64,000 nt of DNA from Hymenobacter artigasi (GCF_012275535.1 NZ_JAAVTK010000008.1:1-64000), one strand, 5' to 3'; shown: positions 32,644 to 41,202, numbered from the stretch's first letter. Notes: generated by a model not told the origin, from the letters alone. Program-made: numbers and translations.

Positions 32644-32953
32644 CGCCTGCGCCCCGGCCGCTCCCGTCGTGGGGGCGGCCACCCTGCCGGCCCCGGCCCC
32701 GCTCACGCCCTACGAGGTGCTGGCCCGTGTGCAGTCCGTCAAATACTACGCCGACCGGGCTTTGTGGGAAATTCGGGATAATGACTTTGGCCCCCTGCGC
32801 TTCCGCAAGCTATTAGCCGCTGCCCGTCACCGTCAGGCCGCCCGCGCCGCTTATGCAGCCGCCGCTGCTGCCTACCACGCCACGCCTAGGGCCGCCGCCG
32901 AACGAGCCGTTCGCGCCGCTTACGCCGCCAAGTACGGCACCCCCATTCAGTAG
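32633..32953 (+). CDS. Small Ala-rich protein of unknown function
   Basis: 106 residues overlapping the previous gene. The first 20 residues could be a lipoprotein-like signal (L-L-S-A-C-A-P), but Pro-rich sequence follows. The body has Y-E-V-L-A-R-V-Q-S-V-K-Y-Y-A and repeated A-A-x-x-A-Y helices. Family not recognised. Confidence 0.5.
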   Translation: MLLSACAPAAPVVGAATLPAPAPLTPYEVLARVQSVKYYADRALWEIRDNDFGPLRFRKLLAAARHRQAARAAYAAAAAAYHATPRAAAERAVRAAYAAKYGTPIQ

Positions 32954-32998
32954 TCACCGGCCCGCGCCCCCGCAGCGCGGGCCCCTTCTGCCCCCGCC

Positions 32999-33256
32999 AT
33001 GCCCGCTCGCTTCGCCCCCAGCTTCCCGCAGGTTGCCGCCGCCTGCTTTCCCTTGCCCGGCTGCTCGGTGAGCGGCTACGCTTTCGCACAGGGCACCCGC
33101 TACAACCTCACCATTCACACTCCGGCCGGCACCGGCTGCCCCGCGCAGTACCACGCCACCGGCCGCAGCTGCTACGAGGCGCTGGCCGCCGCCGTGCGGC
33201 TTTTCCACGCCAGCGCCCACGCATATCCCGGTACCGTGGCCTACGCTCCCCAATAG
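32999..33256 (+). CDS. Small hypothetical phage-type protein
   Basis: 85 residues with four Cys, including F-P-L-P-G-C and T-G-C-P-A-Q-Y-H. It is beta-rich in the centre (Y-N-L-T-I-H-T-P) and then helical. It lies 45 bp after the previous stop and 32 bp before the DUF3846-like gene. Family not recognised. Conserved spacing with its neighbours suggests it is real. Confidence 0.55.
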   Translation: MPARFAPSFPQVAAACFPLPGCSVSGYAFAQGTRYNLTIHTPAGTGCPAQYHATGRSCYEALAAAVRLFHASAHAYPGTVAYAPQ

Positions 33257-33288
33257 CCGGCTTTTCAACCCTCAAAACTGCTTTACCG

Positions 33289-33603
33289 ATGCCCCGCACC
33301 GCTACAACCTATCAGCCCCATTTGCTCGACCCGCACAGCGCCACGCCGCAGCCGGTCAGCCCCCAGAACGGCCGCAGCTTCAAGCTGGCCGAATTGTACC
33401 AACTGCTCGATTGCCGCCTGGTCGACGTGGTGCGCCTCACGCCTGAGCTGATTCTGATAATCGACGACGAAGGCAAGTTCCGCCACCCGGCCTACCTCAA
33501 TCTGCTGGCCACCTACCTGTGGTACCAGCACCAGCCCGAAGCCAGGGGCCAGGATTCCATCGTGGGCCGCGCCATCATCTGTCACGACAAGCAATTCAAA
33601 TAA
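33289..33603 (+). CDS. DUF3846-like protein
   Basis: 104 residues. It carries the pattern Y-Q-L-L-D-C-R-L-V-D-V-V-R-L, I-I-D-D-E-G-K-F, N-L-L-A-T-Y-L and D-S-I-V-G-R-A-I-I. This is the usual DUF3846 order (iD-x-V, DEEGK, N..At, IvG). Such proteins are common in phages and plasmids and have no known activity. Confidence 0.7.
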   Translation: MPRTATTYQPHLLDPHSATPQPVSPQNGRSFKLAELYQLLDCRLVDVVRLTPELILIIDDEGKFRHPAYLNLLATYLWYQHQPEARGQDSIVGRAIICHDKQFK

Positions 33604-33668
33604 ACCACCGGCCATCGGGGGCCGGCCGCCAACGGCCCCCACTTTTTCAACCCCCAACCACCGCCCCC

Positions 33669-34400
33669 ATGGCAACTCCCAAAACGACCGCCGCCGGTGC
33701 TGCAACAGCCGCGCCCGCCGCAACCCTCACCATTACCCCGCAGCCCACCCGCGCCTACCTCACGGCCACCGTGGACGAGGACAGCGGCGAAGTCACCGAA
33801 ACCAGCCGCTTCCGCTACTTAGCTGGCCACCCGCGCCAGATTCGGTTCGACGCAAAGGCCGGCCAGTTCAACATCGGCGGCACCACGCCGCTCGGCAGCT
33901 CGCTGAGCTTCGTGCCGCTGGCTTGGCGCATCTTCCAGGACGACATTCTGAACATGGGCCGCAAGACGTGGGCCGAATTGTTCTTTGTCGATGAGAAGGG
34001 CGCGGTTTGCGCCGTGCTGTTCCACGGCTACAGCGTCGAGAACCTGTACCGCCTCATCGAGCCGCTTTTCTACGACGACCTGACCCTGGCCGACGTGAAG
34101 GTGAAAGTACAGGCCGAGAAGAAGGAAACGACGAAGGACGGCAAGAAGGCCACCTATTACATCGCCCAGTTCAGCTACGAAGCCGCCGCCCCGGCCGAGG
34201 TAGCCGCCCTGCGCGACTACGCCGCCGACTTCCCCATCTGGCGGGCCGAAACCTACACCGGGCTGGCCGACATCAAGACCAGCGCCGGCTACACCGTACC
34301 CCAGCCCGACGAGCAGCCTTTGCAGCTTGAACCGCAGGTCGGCGAAAGCCAGGTCGGCGAAAGCCAGGCCGCCGAAGCCGCGCCGGCCGCGGCTGCCTAA
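33669..34400 (+). CDS. Conserved phage-type protein, possibly DNA-recombination related
   Basis: 243 residues from ATG 33669. The order is a low-complexity Ala/Thr start, a beta-rich core (T-S-R-F-R-Y-L-A-G, F-N-I-G-G, L-S-F-V-P-L-A-W-R-I-F), a charged middle (E-K-K-E-T-T-K-D-G-K-K) and a Gln/Ala-rich tail with a doubled Q-V-G-E-S. The family was not recognised. Its place two genes before a RecE-like nuclease suggests an SSB- or annealase-like role. That is only positional. Confidence 0.6.
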   Translation: MATPKTTAAGAATAAPAATLTITPQPTRAYLTATVDEDSGEVTETSRFRYLAGHPRQIRFDAKAGQFNIGGTTPLGSSLSFVPLAWRIFQDDILNMGRKTWAELFFVDEKGAVCAVLFHGYSVENLYRLIEPLFYDDLTLADVKVKVQAEKKETTKDGKKATYYIAQFSYEAAAPAEVAALRDYAADFPIWRAETYTGLADIKTSAGYTVPQPDEQPLQLEPQVGESQVGESQAAEAAPAAAA

Positions 34401-34405
34401 CCACC

Positions 34406-34440
34406 GGACGGGGCCAGCACCGCCACCGCTGGCCCCGTCC
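34406..34440 (+). terminator. GC-rich hairpin
   Basis: Perfect 13-bp arms (34406-34418 and 34428-34440) around a 9-base loop, 6 bp after the preceding stop. There is no T run, so it may attenuate or protect RNA instead of fully stopping it. Confidence 0.6.
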
Positions 34441-34538
34441 GAACCGGCGGCCCCCTTCGACGACAACCGAAGGACAGCGCCAGCTACCGCCCGAAACGAC
34501 GAGCCGCGCCAATTCCTCACCAATTCATTCCCACTCTC

Positions 34539-34787
34539 ATGCTGCAACTCCCCGAGCTCCGCCAGGAGCAAACCCCGAACTCCCCCGCCGAGGCCGCCCG
34601 CCTGCTGGAGCTGGCCCAGCTGCTGGCCACCACCGCCCCGCTGCCTGACCTACGCGACCTGGCCCCCGCCGTGCGCAACCTGTTTCCCGAACCGGCCTAC
34701 CAGGTCGGTTGCGGCGGTTCCCACATCTGGCTGCACCGCGCTGAAGAATCCGGCCGCCTGGCCTGCATCATCGACCACTACCAGTAG
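34539..34787 (+). CDS. Small hypothetical protein
   Basis: 82 residues. It is Leu/Glu-rich at the front (A-R-L-L-E-L-A-Q-L-L-A) and ends with G-G-S-H-I-W-L-H-R and C-I-I-D-H-Y. Family not recognised. It is followed by a short AT-rich stretch typical of this genome's intergenic filler. Confidence 0.5.
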   Translation: MLQLPELRQEQTPNSPAEAARLLELAQLLATTAPLPDLRDLAPAVRNLFPEPAYQVGCGGSHIWLHRAEESGRLACIIDHYQ

Positions 34788-34828
34788 CCCCGGCTGCCAA
34801 TTGCTCACTGTTAATTGCCAACTGTCAA

Positions 34829-35464
34829 ATGTTCACCAACCACCGCCACCACGCCGGCCTGACGCAGGAAGCCCACCGCGCCCTGCCCTACATTTCCAAC
34901 ACCGACCTGACCGAAGCCAAAAACCGCGCCCTCGGCATCACCCGCCAACCCAACCCGCAGGCTCTCGCTTTCGGCAGCCATTTCCACACGGCGGTGCTGG
35001 AGCCCGACCAGTACCAGCGCACCCCCCAGCGCGTCCCGTGGGCCCAGATTGAGGACCTGGCCGCCGCCGTGCGCCGCCAACGCTTCTGCCGCGACCTCCT
35101 TTACCGGGGCCAGGCCGAGCAGACCCACACTGCCACCCACGAGGCCACTGGCCTCACGGTGAAAGTGCGCCCCGACCTGATGATAACCAGCCCCAAAACC
35201 GGCCGCGTGGTGCTCGTGGACTTCAAAACCACCAGCGCCCAGGACTACGCCCACTTTGTCGCCACCATCGAGCAGTACGACTACGACCGCCAGGCCGCCC
35301 TATACTCCGACTTGTTAGGAGCCGCCCGCTTCATCATCATCGGTGTCCAAAAAAAGAGCCCGTTCGAGGTGTGGCAGTTCGAGGTGACGCCGGCCCCCGG
35401 CCTCATCGAGCAGGGCCGCAAAAAGTACGAGCGGCTGATAAAGGCATACATCAGTGCCAAATGA
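34829..35464 (+). CDS. PD-(D/E)xK exonuclease, RecE / exodeoxyribonuclease VIII-like
   Basis: 211 residues. A front helix pair has Y-I-S-N-T-D-L, then F-G-S-H-F-H-T-A-V-L-E. The catalytic strands carry V-R-P-D-L-M and V-L-V-D-F-K-T-T, giving the Asp...Asp-x-Lys core, and Y-D-Y-D-R-Q-A-A-L-Y holds the trailing Gln-Tyr motif. This is the PDDEXK_like domain (PF12684) used by phage recombination exonucleases. No RecT annealase was identified beside it. Confidence 0.87.
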   Translation: MFTNHRHHAGLTQEAHRALPYISNTDLTEAKNRALGITRQPNPQALAFGSHFHTAVLEPDQYQRTPQRVPWAQIEDLAAAVRRQRFCRDLLYRGQAEQTHTATHEATGLTVKVRPDLMITSPKTGRVVLVDFKTTSAQDYAHFVATIEQYDYDRQAALYSDLLGAARFIIIGVQKKSPFEVWQFEVTPAPGLIEQGRKKYERLIKAYISAK

Positions 35465-35506
35465 TTTTCTACCTTGCTTGCAAAAGCCAACGAGTAAATC
35501 TCACTA

Positions 35507-36562
35507 ATGGAATACGCACGAACCTATCTAGGAAAGCCATTATCCGAACTTGAGTACACTGATGTACAACAGTTTTTTTCATCTGAAAAAACGGAATCCG
35601 ACCAAATCGAATTCAAGTCATGTAGCCTTTCTAGTCAGATTGATTCTTCTTTAAGAGGCGTGATAGAAAGCATATCCGCTTTTTTAAATTCGAGCGGTGG
35701 GCTACTTATTTGGGGTGCGCCGGTTGGCGTTTCAGTACCAGGTCGCAGAGAAAAAGCTTTTGTTGGTGACCTAACGCAAGTCCCTTTGACTGTTGAAAAG
35801 GACTGGTTAATCAGCAAAATAGTTGACAAAATCATTCCGTTGCCCCTAGGGATAAGGGTGCAGTTAATTTCGACATCTGATAGCCAAGTTGCAGTGTTTG
35901 AGATTGACGAAAGCCCTTATGCTCCCCATCAAACAAGCAACATCTACTATATGAGGGTTGATGGGCAGAATAAGCCTGCCCCTCATCACTATGTTGAGGC
36001 TTTGATGAAACGCATAAGTTTCCCGCGTTTAGAAGCATACATCAAGCCTGGTGCCACTCAAATTGATGTGGACGGCTTGAGTACAAGCATTGAATTCATG
36101 TTCTTCAACTTCTCGCCCTTTATCAATGAGGAAAGGTTTTACTATCGAATTATCGTTGTAGGGGGAGTATTTCAAGGAGCATCAAACTCACCAGAACATA
36201 GGCGTACAGTTTCAGGAATGGGGCATTTAGATTATACAATGAACGGTCAAGAGTACAGGAGTAACTCTCGCAATGCTTCGCTGAACTTATCAATAGTGCA
36301 CGGAGAGCCGCACCACTTTACTAAAGCTATTTATTTCCCCACAGCCTTACTTGCACGCTTAGGGTATATAGCCCGAATAATAATTTCTTTCAGTGGAAAA
36401 ACGGCTCCAATGAAAAGTTCAGAATATGTTATTGATTTCAACGGTAACAGCATAAATCCCTCGTTTAGTATATCTTATCAAAACGAGCTTTTATCACAAC
36501 GTCAAACCGATAGGAACATCACGGAGCAATCCACACTGGCATCACTTGGCGTACTCGTGTAG
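35507..36562 (+). CDS. AlbA_2 / Schlafen-type domain protein (AT-rich insertion)
   Basis: 351 residues. The N-terminal 160 residues match the AlbA_2 putative nucleotide-binding domain: E-S-D-Q-I-E-F-K-S-C, I-S-A-F-L-N-S-S-G-G-L-L-I-W-G, V-F-E-I-D-E-S, and Y-M-R-V-D-G-Q-N. The C-terminal half is beta-rich and unrecognised. Base composition is far more AT-rich than all neighbours, so it is probably a recent arrival. AlbA_2 proteins include transcription regulators and, in Schlafens, RNA-cutting defence enzymes, so a defence role is possible but not shown. Confidence 0.8.
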   Translation: MEYARTYLGKPLSELEYTDVQQFFSSEKTESDQIEFKSCSLSSQIDSSLRGVIESISAFLNSSGGLLIWGAPVGVSVPGRREKAFVGDLTQVPLTVEKDWLISKIVDKIIPLPLGIRVQLISTSDSQVAVFEIDESPYAPHQTSNIYYMRVDGQNKPAPHHYVEALMKRISFPRLEAYIKPGATQIDVDGLSTSIEFMFFNFSPFINEERFYYRIIVVGGVFQGASNSPEHRRTVSGMGHLDYTMNGQEYRSNSRNASLNLSIVHGEPHHFTKAIYFPTALLARLGYIARIIISFSGKTAPMKSSEYVIDFNGNSINPSFSISYQNELLSQRQTDRNITEQSTLASLGVLV

Positions 36563-36614
36563 GCCCCGACCAGCCCACAAATTGCCGGGGCTTTTTGTGG
36601 AAGGCAAGTGCTGA

Positions 36615-36878
36615 TTACCCCGCTTTTCGCAAAGAAAAAAACAAGCTCAGTTCATGGTCGCGCAGATGGGCCAGCCACCGTTCGGCCGCTTCCACGCTGT
36701 CCATTTCCGACTGCGGCAGTGGGAATATCGGCCACACGTTACCGCCTCCCCCGAGCCGCATCCGCAGCCCGTAGCCGCCCATTTCGGGTGCCGGTACTAC
36801 TTCAAATTTGCATCCCTGCTGCTCATACGCGCCGTAAAACTCGGTGATGGACTCTGCGTCCGGAACAAAATGTGGCAT
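36615..36878 (-). CDS. Small hypothetical protein
   Basis: 87 residues on the leftward strand beyond the umuC stop. It has F-Y-G-A-Y-E-Q-Q-G-C-K-F-E-V-V-P-A-P-E-M and a C-terminal W-L-A-H-L-R-D-H-E-L helix. It lies 56 bp after umuC and could belong to the umuDC transcript. Family not recognised. Confidence 0.55.
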   Translation of the reverse strand: MPHFVPDAESITEFYGAYEQQGCKFEVVPAPEMGGYGLRMRLGGGGNVWPIFPLPQSEMDSVEAAERWLAHLRDHELSLFFSLRKAG

Positions 36879-36933
36879 CTCAATAAAGGAAAAAGGGTGA
36901 GGAAAAGGCCAGCCCTCAGCCAGCCCGAAAAAG

Positions 36934-38271
36934 CTACTTGACTATCATTAAATCTTCCAGCCGCGTCGTATAGGCCGGCGTGCGCCAGGCCGCCTGTCCC
37001 TGCCAGGGCACCGGCCCGCCGCCCTTCGGCCCCAGCGCCGCCGCCAGCTGCACCGTCCCGCGCCCGAAGCGTGCATTGAGCCCGTCCAGCGCCGCCATCA
37101 TCTGCGCGCTTCGGCCTTCCCCCGCCGCCCCCGCCGCCAACGGCGCGGCCTCCCCGAAAAGGCCCAGCTGCTGGCCGCCCGGCGCTTCCAGCCCCGCCAT
37201 CACCACGCCCGCCTTCACGTACACCGCCCCCGGCTCCCAGAGCCGGGCCAGCAGCTGCGCGGCCCGCGCCGTCAGCTCCCGCGTGTCGCTGGTGGGCACC
37301 GGTAGCGTCAGCACCGCCGAGCGCGAATGCCCGCTGCCCGCATCGGCCGCCGGCCCGAACCGGTTTTTGCTCACGAACACCGTCAACACATGGGCCAGGT
37401 CGCCCTGCCGCCGCAGCTTCTCCGCCGCCCGCGCCACGAACGCCGACACCGCCCCCAGCACCGACGCCTGCTCCCGCAACGGCCGCCCGAACGTGCGCGA
37501 GCAGCTGATGCTTTGCCGGTGCAGCGTGCCATCCTCGCTCGGGGCCAGCCCCGCGCAGGGGTAGCCCTGCAGCTCCCGCACCAGCCGCGCCCCCACCACG
37601 CCGCCCAGGAACTTGCGCGCCCAGGCCTCCGATACCCGCGACAGGTCGGCCGCCGAGTCGATGCCCGCCGCCGTGAGCTTCTGCGCGTACTGCCGCCCCA
37701 CGCCCCACACGTCGCCCACCGGCACCTGCCCCAGCGCCCAGGCCCGCCGCGCCCCCGAGTCCAGGTACAGCACCCCACCCAGGCCAGCATCTTTCTTGGC
37801 CAGCCGGTTCGCCAGCTTGGCCAACGTCTTGGTCGGGGCCACGCCCACGCACACCGGGATGCCGGTGCGCGCTTTCACGCCCACCCGCAGCCGTTGCGCC
37901 AGGTCGGTCAGGTTGCCCAGGTACGGCGTCAGCCGCTGCTCCAAGCCGCCCAAATCAAGAAATGCCTCATCAATGGAATAGATTTCTACCCCCGGCACCG
38001 ACGCCCCTAAATAGTGCATCACGCGCCGCGACATATCCCCGTACAGCGTGTAGTTTGAACTGAACACCTGGACTTGCTCCCGCCGCAGTTGCTCCTTCAC
38101 CTGAAAATAAGGGTCACCCATTTTCAGCCCCAGCGCCTTCGCCTCGGCCGAGCGCGAAATGATGCACCCGTCGTTGTTGCTCAAAATAACCACCGGCCGC
38201 CCTTCCAGCCGCGGCTGAAATACCCGCTCACAACTCACGTAGAAGTTGTTGCAATCTACAAGGCCGAACAT
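36934..38271 (-). CDS. umuC: Y-family DNA polymerase UmuC
   Basis: 445 residues, normal length for UmuC. The palm has Asp6 in L-V-D-C-N-N-F-Y and Asp101-Glu102 in Y-S-I-D-E-A-F-L-D-L, the metal-binding residues of Y-family polymerases. A helix-hairpin-helix and little-finger domain follow, and the DUF4113-like C-terminus is shortened. It carries out error-prone synthesis past lesions together with the UmuD' dimer. It starts 2 bp after umuD, so both are translated together. Confidence 0.94.
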   Translation of the reverse strand: MFGLVDCNNFYVSCERVFQPRLEGRPVVILSNNDGCIISRSAEAKALGLKMGDPYFQVKEQLRREQVQVFSSNYTLYGDMSRRVMHYLGASVPGVEIYSIDEAFLDLGGLEQRLTPYLGNLTDLAQRLRVGVKARTGIPVCVGVAPTKTLAKLANRLAKKDAGLGGVLYLDSGARRAWALGQVPVGDVWGVGRQYAQKLTAAGIDSAADLSRVSEAWARKFLGGVVGARLVRELQGYPCAGLAPSEDGTLHRQSISCSRTFGRPLREQASVLGAVSAFVARAAEKLRRQGDLAHVLTVFVSKNRFGPAADAGSGHSRSAVLTLPVPTSDTRELTARAAQLLARLWEPGAVYVKAGVVMAGLEAPGGQQLGLFGEAAPLAAGAAGEGRSAQMMAALDGLNARFGRGTVQLAAALGPKGGGPVPWQGQAAWRTPAYTTRLEDLMIVK

Positions 38272-38273
38272 AC

Positions 38274-38741
38274 CTAGTCGCGGCTGTGCAGCAGCGCCGC
38301 TAACCGGCCCGGCAGCAGTTCATGGACAACGTGCGTCACTACGCCCCAAATGTGCAGTTCTTCCCCCGTCCGAATCTGGTAGGGATTAAAGGCCGGATTC
38401 GCCGGCACCAGCCACCACGACTCCCCCCGGCGCTCCAATCGCTTCACCGTGCAGTCACCTTCCACCACCGCTACCACGATGTGCCCATGGTCGGCTTCCA
38501 GGTGCTTGTCCACCGCTAGCAGGTCGCCGGCATGAATCTCCGCGCCGCTCATCGACTCCCCAGCCACTCGCACCAGGTACGTGGCGTCAGGGTGCCGGAA
38601 CAGCAGGCTATTCAAATCAAAAAGCCCTTCCAGCTCATCGGTGGCCGGGGAGGGGAATCCAGCCGGCACCCGATAACTAAATACAGGCAGGAAAGCAGGC
38701 AATGGTGCTTCATGCACCGGAATAAGCAGCACGTCGTACAT
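38274..38741 (-). CDS. umuD: UmuD-like S24 autoprotease
   Basis: 155 residues from ATG 38741 (38753 is possible). It has A-G-F-P-S-P-A as the likely cleavage region, then V-A-G-E-S-M-S with the catalytic Ser and C-T-V-K-R-L with the catalytic Lys, as in UmuD and LexA. Self-cleavage would give UmuD', the partner of UmuC. A UmuDC pair on a mobile element can raise mutation and lesion bypass after damage and ties the element to the SOS state that also inactivates its repressor. Confidence 0.92.
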   Translation of the reverse strand: MYDVLLIPVHEAPLPAFLPVFSYRVPAGFPSPATDELEGLFDLNSLLFRHPDATYLVRVAGESMSGAEIHAGDLLAVDKHLEADHGHIVVAVVEGDCTVKRLERRGESWWLVPANPAFNPYQIRTGEELHIWGVVTHVVHELLPGRLAALLHSRD

Positions 38742-38924
38742 AAGGCGGAACAAATCAGTGTAGAGGCAAAGTAAACGCCTACTAACTGATTTAGTTTATT
38801 GTGCGACTAATATAATTGGCAATTCAGCCTGATGCTCAGGCTGAAAACTTTTTCGCCACCTACACCAACCAAGCTAACCCGTCACTAATCAGGTAGTTTT
38901 GATAGTTTGTTCTGCCTTCAATAC

Positions 38925-38958
38925 AAAAAAGGCCGGCTCCCAATTAAGGAAGCCGGCC
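38925..38958. terminator. Hairpin terminator
   Basis: Arms GGCCGGCT (38931-38938) and AGCCGGCC (38951-38958) with an A6 run on the left. Read leftward this is a stem plus T run, ending transcripts from the 39-40 kb genes before the umuD promoter region. Confidence 0.75.
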
Positions 38959-39008
38959 AGTAAGTAAGGTTTCAACGGCTGCAATTGCCTCAAGGGCTAC
39001 TATTCCCT

Positions 39009-39440
39009 TTAGTTACTTACTTGCTCGGGTGTTTTTTTCGGAGCCACGTCAAATGCCGTTTGTGCAGGCGGCATAATGGGCGTACCCGCCACTAGTTCGC
39101 CAAACAGCGGGTTGGCAGGCAGTTCCTGCCCGCCATTGCCGTCCGGCACCTGGTTGAAAAGTACCGCTTCCTCGCCGGGCGTGCTTTGTGCCAAATGGTC
39201 TACCAGCACCTCCTGCCCGCTATTCGCGTGCAGTGCCTGCGTGAGCAGCGTGTAGGTGCTCACGTCCACGTTATAGAGCTGGTTGAGCGCATCCATCTGC
39301 ATAGCCGCGTCCTCGGCCGCCCCGATGGCATCAGCCAGTAGTTGCGTGTAGCGCCGGGCTTTCTGGTCGGCTTTGGCGCGGAGCTTAATGGCGCGTTTCA
39401 TACGCCGCTTAAATTGGGTTTGATAGGCCGTCAGTGCCAT
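39009..39440 (-). CDS. Conserved hypothetical protein (phage-element unit with next gene)
   Basis: 143 residues. A basic helical start (K-R-R-M-K-R-A-I-K-L-R-A-K-A-D-Q-K-A-R-R) runs into a helical middle and a Pro/Gly-rich tail. It is preceded on the same strand by the 248-residue gene after 78 bp. No function known; small basic coiled proteins of this sort may bind nucleic acid or be scaffold-like. Confidence 0.6.
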   Translation of the reverse strand: MALTAYQTQFKRRMKRAIKLRAKADQKARRYTQLLADAIGAAEDAAMQMDALNQLYNVDVSTYTLLTQALHANSGQEVLVDHLAQSTPGEEAVLFNQVPDGNGGQELPANPLFGELVAGTPIMPPAQTAFDVAPKKTPEQVSN

Positions 39441-39465
39441 GATAGTTGAGATTTAAGAGGTAAAA

Positions 39466-39499
39466 AGAAAACGGCCGGCCGTTGCGGGCCGGCCGTTCA
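39466..39499. terminator. GC hairpin between two leftward genes
   Basis: Arms AACGGCCGGCC (39470-39480) and GGCCGGCCGTT (39487-39497) with a 6-base loop. It is in the 78-bp gap and is probably an attenuator, since there is A-rich sequence (leftward T run) on the left side. Confidence 0.6.
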
Positions 39500-39518
39500 A
39501 TACCAGCGCATTTGCGGC

Positions 39519-40265
39519 CTAGGCCACATATTCGATGGCCAGTGGGTTCGTGCTGTTGTTATTCAGCGGGTAGAACTTGCCGTTAATCTGCTGGTAGAAG
39601 TTGATGCCCACTACGCCGACCACCAAGTTGGCATCGGCCGGAGCGGCCGGGAAGCTGGCCACCACTGCCTGATTCACCAGCGGCGCGCTGTTGAGGGGCA
39701 GAATGCCCAGGGGAGCCGCCACCACGCCGTTGGTGTAAGTCAGCATCTCCATGTCCAGGTCCGAAGCGGCAAACACCACTTCGAAGTGCGTAGCCCCCTG
39801 CGGAGCGGCAATGTCCGAGGCCGGGTTCAGGGCCGGAATCGTCATCGTCACATCCGCACCCGCGCCCTTCACCTCGTAGGGGAAGTACATGGTCTGGCCG
39901 ATGCCGGCCCCGATGTTGAAGTTGAAGCCGAGCAGCGGGGCTGAGTTCGAAGAGTCGAACACGCGCAGGCCCCGGTCATTGGTGTCGTCGAGCCCAATGA
40001 TGGCGCGCATCGCCTTGGTCAGGCGCGAGGCCACACGGCTGTCGCTGGACGAGGAAATGGCCACGCGCAGCGAGTCGCGGAGCAGTTTGCTATACTTGGC
40101 CGACAAGCCGAATTCAGCCGCGTTTTCACGGGTACGGGCCAGGCTCGCCGAGTTGGCGAAGGCCGCTTTGTTGGAGGCAGGTTTTTGACGGACAGTGCCG
40201 TTTTTGGAAAAGACAAGGCCGCCTACCGTGCCTTGCAGTCCCAGAATGCCAGTTTGTGAGGCCAT
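39519..40265 (-). CDS. Conserved Bacteroidota protein of unknown function
   Basis: 248 residues. The N-terminus reads L-Q-G-T-V-G-G-L-V-F-S-K, then R-T-R-E-N-A-A-E-F-G and a basic L-R-D-S-L-R helix. This resembles a widespread family of unnamed Bacteroidota proteins that begin with the same GT(I/V)GGL(V/T)F and TRENxxEFG text. The C-terminal half is beta-rich. A structural or coat-like role would matter here, because no other virion gene was found, but nothing in the sequence shows it. Confidence 0.65.
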   Translation of the reverse strand: MASQTGILGLQGTVGGLVFSKNGTVRQKPASNKAAFANSASLARTRENAAEFGLSAKYSKLLRDSLRVAISSSSDSRVASRLTKAMRAIIGLDDTNDRGLRVFDSSNSAPLLGFNFNIGAGIGQTMYFPYEVKGAGADVTMTIPALNPASDIAAPQGATHFEVVFAASDLDMEMLTYTNGVVAAPLGILPLNSAPLVNQAVVASFPAAPADANLVVGVVGINFYQQINGKFYPLNNNSTNPLAIEYVA

Positions 40266-40325
40266 GAGAAAAGGGGGATAAAAAATGAGATAAAAAACCC
40301 GGCTGCTTTCATTTGCGCGGCATCG

Positions 40326-40931
40326 TTACCAGGTGCAGCCAACCCGGTAGCGCCGCTTGATTTCTGCATTGAAGGACCGCCACAGCTTCGGCGGCACGGC
40401 TTGGCTCACGCCGCATTTCCACAGGCCTAGCCCGGCCCGCTGCGCGGCCGCTTGCTGTTGCGCCCGCCCGGCCACCGTGCGGTTGGGGTCAATGGCCCAG
40501 GCCCACCCGCGCACTACCATGAGTGAATCCAGCGGCACGGCGCGGCCCGCGGCGGCCACCGTTGCCGTTGGCAGCAGCACCGCGCCAAGCGTCCGCCCAT
40601 ACAGGTCCAGCCCGGCCCGCGCCACCAGCACTACCCGCCCCGGAGCCAACAGCCGCGCCACCGAGTCAGTAGCCTGCGGCCCAAACGCCTGGTCCTGCTC
40701 CGGCGCATCCACGCCCAGCAGCCGCAGCCGGAAAGTGCTCGACCCCGACAGCATGATGTAGGTATCGGCGTCGATGACGCGCACCACCCGGGCAGCCTCA
40801 GCGGCAGCAGCAGCCCGAGCTGTCAGCGACAGCGGCGCGCCCGTTTCGCGCTGGCTCGACAAACAGCCCGCGACCAACGCCCCGACCAGCGCCATTTCGC
40901 CCACCCGTAAAATAGTCTGCCTAACCTTCAT
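40326..40931 (-). CDS. Thermonuclease (SNase) family lipoprotein
   Basis: 201 residues. A lipoprotein signal ends V-A-G-C at about residue 23. The SNase fold follows with V-I-D-A-D-T-Y, F-R-L-R-L-L-G-V-D-A-P-E, and L-D-L-Y-G-R-T-L-G, giving the Asp, Arg, Asp-x-x-E and Arg positions of the family. It would cut DNA outside the inner membrane. It leads a leftward set with the two conserved unknowns. Confidence 0.87.
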   Translation of the reverse strand: MKVRQTILRVGEMALVGALVAGCLSSQRETGAPLSLTARAAAAAEAARVVRVIDADTYIMLSGSSTFRLRLLGVDAPEQDQAFGPQATDSVARLLAPGRVVLVARAGLDLYGRTLGAVLLPTATVAAAGRAVPLDSLMVVRGWAWAIDPNRTVAGRAQQQAAAQRAGLGLWKCGVSQAVPPKLWRSFNAEIKRRYRVGCTW

Positions 40932-41001
40932 GCCCCGAACCTACGGCCCGGTTTTAGCGGTTGTATCTTAGCCTGCCACTTTCACCCAAAACCCTCCCAT
41001 T

Positions 41002-41202
41002 ATGCCCCAGGTCTGCATCTGCCCGAAGGAGGCAGCCCAGCTTACCGGCACCAAATACAGCACCGCCAAGGTGCTGCTTCAGCGTATCCGGAAGCATTTC
41101 GACAAGCCCGCCCGCGCCTACGTATCAGTAGCTGAGTTCTGCCAATTTACCCACCTCCCAGAGGCCGAAGTTTCTCGCGCCCTGAACCAACGGTCTGTGT
41201 AG
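41002..41202 (+). CDS. Small putative DNA-binding protein
   Basis: 66 residues. C-P-K-E-A-A-Q-L-T-G-T-K-Y-S-T-A-K-V-L-L starts like an excisionase or MerR-type HTH (E-A-A-x-L-x-G). It ends with L-P-E-A-E-V-S-R-A-L. Similar tiny genes in Bacteroidota elements are unnamed. It is divergent from the thermonuclease gene. Confidence 0.6.
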   Translation: MPQVCICPKEAAQLTGTKYSTAKVLLQRIRKHFDKPARAYVSVAEFCQFTHLPEAEVSRALNQRSV

